The notes under the pieces were generated by a model that worked only from the letters and a program-made list of their open reading frames with translations, was not told the origin of the DNA and made no database searches. DNA of 64,000 nt from Arthrobacter saudimassiliensis (GTDB lineage: Bacteria; Actinomycetota; Actinomycetes; Actinomycetales; Micrococcaceae): assembly GCA_900016675.1 (NCBI GenBank), contig LN483070.1, forward strand, positions 1,674,001-1,738,000, written 5' to 3'. Both the position numbers and the translations under genes were made by a program. Below, one piece after another: positions 62,801-64,000 of the stretch. Numbering within the stretch: position 1 is the first letter of the stretch; each line of letters starts with the position of its first letter.

Positions 62801-63301
62801 CCGCCAGCGGGCGAACAGCGTGCGGGCCACGGCGTAGCTGCGGCTGCGCATGGCCTGCCCGACATCGGAGTACGGGCCCACGAGGACGGTGAGCAGCGGT
62901 TCCCCCTCGGGGCCGACGGCGCGGGCTGCCAGCTGCTCACGGGTGACCCCCACCGGCGGACCCTGCCTTCCCTTGGACGGAGAGGTGCCGGTGTGGGCGT
63001 CGGAGACCAGCCGGCAGAGGGCCGCGTAACCCCGCCCGTGGTTTCCCCCATGGGCGAGCACGACCACCCGCCCGGTGGTCCCGCCGTCGTCGAGCACCGC
63101 CAGGTCGACGCCGATGATGGCGTCCAGGCCGGTGTCCAGGCAGGCGCGCAGGTGCTTCACCGCCCCGTAGAGGCCGTCCCGGTCGGTGACGGCGAGGGCA
63201 TCGGCTCCGTCGGCGGCAGCGGCGGCGGCGAGCTCCTCGGGCCAGGACACCCCGTAGTGGGCGCTGAAGGCGCTGGCCACGTGCAGGTGGGTAAAGGGCA
63301 T
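59804..63301 (-). CDS. dnaE2: Error-prone DNA polymerase DnaE2
   Basis: C-family polymerase for lesion bypass during the SOS response. The 1165 residues start with the PHP domain (FTHLHVASAFSAHYGVSWPE), continue with the polymerase palm (LPDIDIDVESAERHHVYER), the finger region (CGVILGDTTLLDRTPVQPSG), helix-hairpin-helix, and an OB-fold near the C-terminus (RVVFISVDDGTGCIDCTFF). Full length. It follows the DUF6504 gene by 8 bases, probably one mRNA starting at the LexA-controlled promoter. imuA'/imuB are not adjacent. Confidence 0.95.
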   Translation of the reverse strand: MPFTHLHVASAFSAHYGVSWPEELAAAAAADGADALAVTDRDGLYGAVKHLRACLDTGLDAIIGVDLAVLDDGGTTGRVVVLAHGGNHGRGYAALCRLVSDAHTGTSPSKGRQGPPVGVTREQLAARAVGPEGEPLLTVLVGPYSDVGQAMRSRSYAVARTLFARWRRILPPEALAVEVATHLSAPGENLCLAHAVRMYRLADEMRLPAVLTNAVRYVDEDGAATADVLDAARSLTALPRLQDLQPNGQGWLKNARTMAALAREISAEAGYGGAGAARLLADTETVADRCRMDPAEDMGWKRPVVPEASVIGISGEPMAELRARCEAGITRRFPSPDSAGEAAIRTRLEHELGIIARLGFASYFLTVAEVSAMITGMGVRAAARGSGASSLVNYLLGVSHVNPLAHDLIFERFLSRDRSTLPDIDIDVESAERHHVYERIFERFGAERVTLMSMQNGYRARGAVRDAGLALGLEDEEIGAVAKQLWRFSASRFREALAEKPELREISGRVEKNKQLDLLVDLTERLDRLPRHISMHPCGVILGDTTLLDRTPVQPSGLGLPMSQFDKHDMDPMGMLKLDVLGVRMQSAMAFAVREIVRIHDGAQDVADAGGHRPDAAAGVPDWIGADGRIDLDAVPLDDEPTYELIRSTHTLGCFQIESPGQRELIGKLAPREFNDLIIDISLFRPGPMKSDMVRPYLEHRHGWSPDEYPHEALRPVLAETHGVTVFHEQVLRTFDVFTGCGLAKADELRRLLGNEDAEPGVEAYFRARSAERGYTAEVIDRVWETLKAFGSFGFCKAHGAAFAVPTYQSAWLKAHHPEAFLAGIFEHDPGMYPRRLLVAEARRMGIPILPLDINRSGEQYRVERVPAERGRPGHPARPERLGIRLSFAGIYGLSAAEVRRITAGQPYDSLADLRARAKLSRPSLQRLAQLGAFDSLTRETGSRGSRADLVAHLAAQPARTPSARYAPIPGQLALPLGDTELENLDPELPEPSLPEKVRTELDLLAVDVSAHLMDSYRPLLEQLGVTRAEQLLALRNGTEVLVAGIRVATQTPPMRGGRRVVFISVDDGTGCIDCTFFHEAQEQAGPLLFGTELLLIRGLTRRTGDRGISLQATAAWNLADLVPGHLPTDLAAALPAAEPAGPSADAAPRRSGRRGRLVGLGDSG

Positions 63302-63309
63302 GTGGCAGG

Positions 63310-63621
63310 TCAGGCGCTTTCCCGCAGGGCGTCATGGACCCGGATCAGCCGCCAGCGCCCGGTACCCACCTGGTGGGCCAGGTCGAGGGTACGCAGCGCG
63401 GAGCGTCCGTTCAGGCGGGCCTGCACCCGCCAGATCTCGTGATCCACCAGCCCGGGGCCGTGCCCGCGCTCGGCCCGGGTTTCCTCCTCCCACCACTTCC
63501 GGCGCTCGTACCAGCGCACCGGATCCGCCGCCAGCCGGTAGGTGCGCCCGCCCCAGAGCAGCCGCAGGGGCACGCCGGCCGGCGAGCACACCACCTCAAT
63601 CGCCTCGCTGAAGACTCCCAT
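63310..63621 (-). CDS. DUF6504-like small protein of the mutasome operon
   Basis: A 103-residue protein starting at ATG 63621 behind AAGGAA. It is rich in Trp and Arg (LRLLWGGRTYRLAADPVRWY, then RKWWEEETRAERG and EIWRVQARL), the pattern of the small protein encoded before dnaE2 in many actinobacteria (DUF6504). Role in mutagenesis is presumed from the operon only. An in-frame extension upstream to 63798 would cross the LexA box and is rejected. Confidence 0.8.
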   Translation of the reverse strand: MGVFSEAIEVVCSPAGVPLRLLWGGRTYRLAADPVRWYERRKWWEEETRAERGHGPGLVDHEIWRVQARLNGRSALRTLDLAHQVGTGRWRLIRVHDALRESA

Positions 63622-63937
63622 GCCGGTTTCCTTCCAGCCCCGCTCCCGGGCACACCGCCGCGGGAGCGTCCTATGCATCGCAGGCCCGCAGGCTTCGGAT
63701 ACGTACGTGACACTTCCATTGGACGCCGAACACGGCCCCCTGTCTTCGAACACATGTTCGAATTCCAGTGTACGACCGCGTACGGACAAACGGGACACCC
63801 CTGCCTGGGATCAGCTGCTTTCGCCCGTAAACCGGCGCCTGCATTCTCATCGACCGTCCCCACGCAGGTAACGGCAGACCGCATGAGGCACACTGGTGCA
63901 GACGACCCACCGCCCCGGAGCCCACCCAGGGACTTGG
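63622..63937. other. Divergent intergenic region (SOS promoter region)
   Basis: 316 bases without a supported gene. Contains the LexA box and candidate -10 for the DUF6504-dnaE2 unit, leaving an untranslated leader of about 140 bases. No other clear signal was seen to the right of 63773. Confidence 0.6.
63746..63761. promoter_or_regulatory. LexA operator of the DUF6504-dnaE2 unit
   Basis: TCGAACACATGTTCGA, extended to TTCGAA at both ends. A possible minus-strand -10 TACACT (63772-63767) abuts it, so the box would cover the transcription start. Confidence 0.88.
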
Positions 63938-64000
63938 ATGACAGGACAGGAACAGCGCGTGCCCGAAAACAGCCAACCCATCCCGCCCGGACCCGGTTCC
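63938..64000 (+). CDS. Truncated N-terminus of an unidentified protein
   Basis: An ATG at 63938 (or in-frame GTG at 63959) opens a frame running off the window: MTGQEQRVPENSQPIPPGPG. The 21 visible residues are polar and Pro-rich, with no recognisable domain. Divergent from the dnaE2 unit. Too short to identify. Confidence 0.35.
   Translation, partial: MTGQEQRVPENSQPIPPGPGS

Noticed and set aside
63622-63798. Upstream extension of the DUF6504 gene
   Set aside because: It would place the LexA box and promoter inside the coding sequence; the ATG at 63621 has a good ribosome binding site.

Overview
The window is a high-GC actinobacterial chromosome segment that best fits the Micrococcaceae (Arthrobacter sensu lato). 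The evidence is the gene order, the very GC-rich third codon positions, frequent GTG starts, and hallmark neighbourhoods: pyrR-pyrB-pyrC-orf-carA-carB-pyrF; rarA, rpsD, alaS-ruvX-mltG-aroE-C-K-B-efp-nusB; ruvC-A-B, yajC-secD-secF, relA; thrS-HIT-pgsA. It is mostly conserved housekeeping DNA with a few accessory insertions. No tRNA, rRNA, CRISPR array, insertion sequence or prophage was seen.

Layout. (1) 1-8358, minus strand: de novo pyrimidine operon, headed by a PyrR-binding RNA hairpin just before the pyrR ribosome binding site. (2) 8407-9625, plus: a PrsW-type membrane protease. (3) 9643-22712, minus: translation, shikimate and cell-wall genes from nusB back to rarA. (4) 22842-31816: acVLRF1-type release factor, nitronate monooxygenase, PhzF protein, a SAM-riboswitch-controlled flavin reductase, aspS, an APC permease and a NarL-type two-component system. 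(5) 31892-38847: hisS, a membrane cyclophilin, a DUF349 protein, an orphan AbiEi-like gene and relA. (6) 39051-46525, minus: secF-secD-yajC, ruvB-ruvA-ruvC, yebC, pdxT. (7) 46604-55204, accessory stretch separating pdxT from pdxS: murT-gatD, a LexA-controlled DUF222/HNH (13E12-like) endonuclease, a frameshifted CapA-type lipoprotein, an M3 peptidase and an Abi_2/AbiF HEPN gene behind its own small structured RNA. (8) 55381-59716, minus: pdxS, pgsA, HIT, thrS. (9) 59804-63762, minus: DUF6504-dnaE2 mutagenic polymerase unit behind a LexA box. A truncated plus-strand gene starts near the right edge.

How it works together. UMP synthesis is sensed by PyrR on the operon mRNA. Chorismate synthesis is co-directional with translation factors. 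MurT-GatD amidates lipid II. Two copies of the same 16-bp LexA operator (50250-50265 and 63746-63761) tie the HNH endonuclease and dnaE2 to the SOS response. The most interesting locus is 54138-55204: a lower-GC Abi_2 HEPN gene with an extended -10 promoter and a roughly 45-nt RNA that folds into a GNRA-capped hairpin plus U-tract directly before the gene. This is the architecture expected of the AbiF RNA/toxin family that has been linked to Cas13 ancestry.
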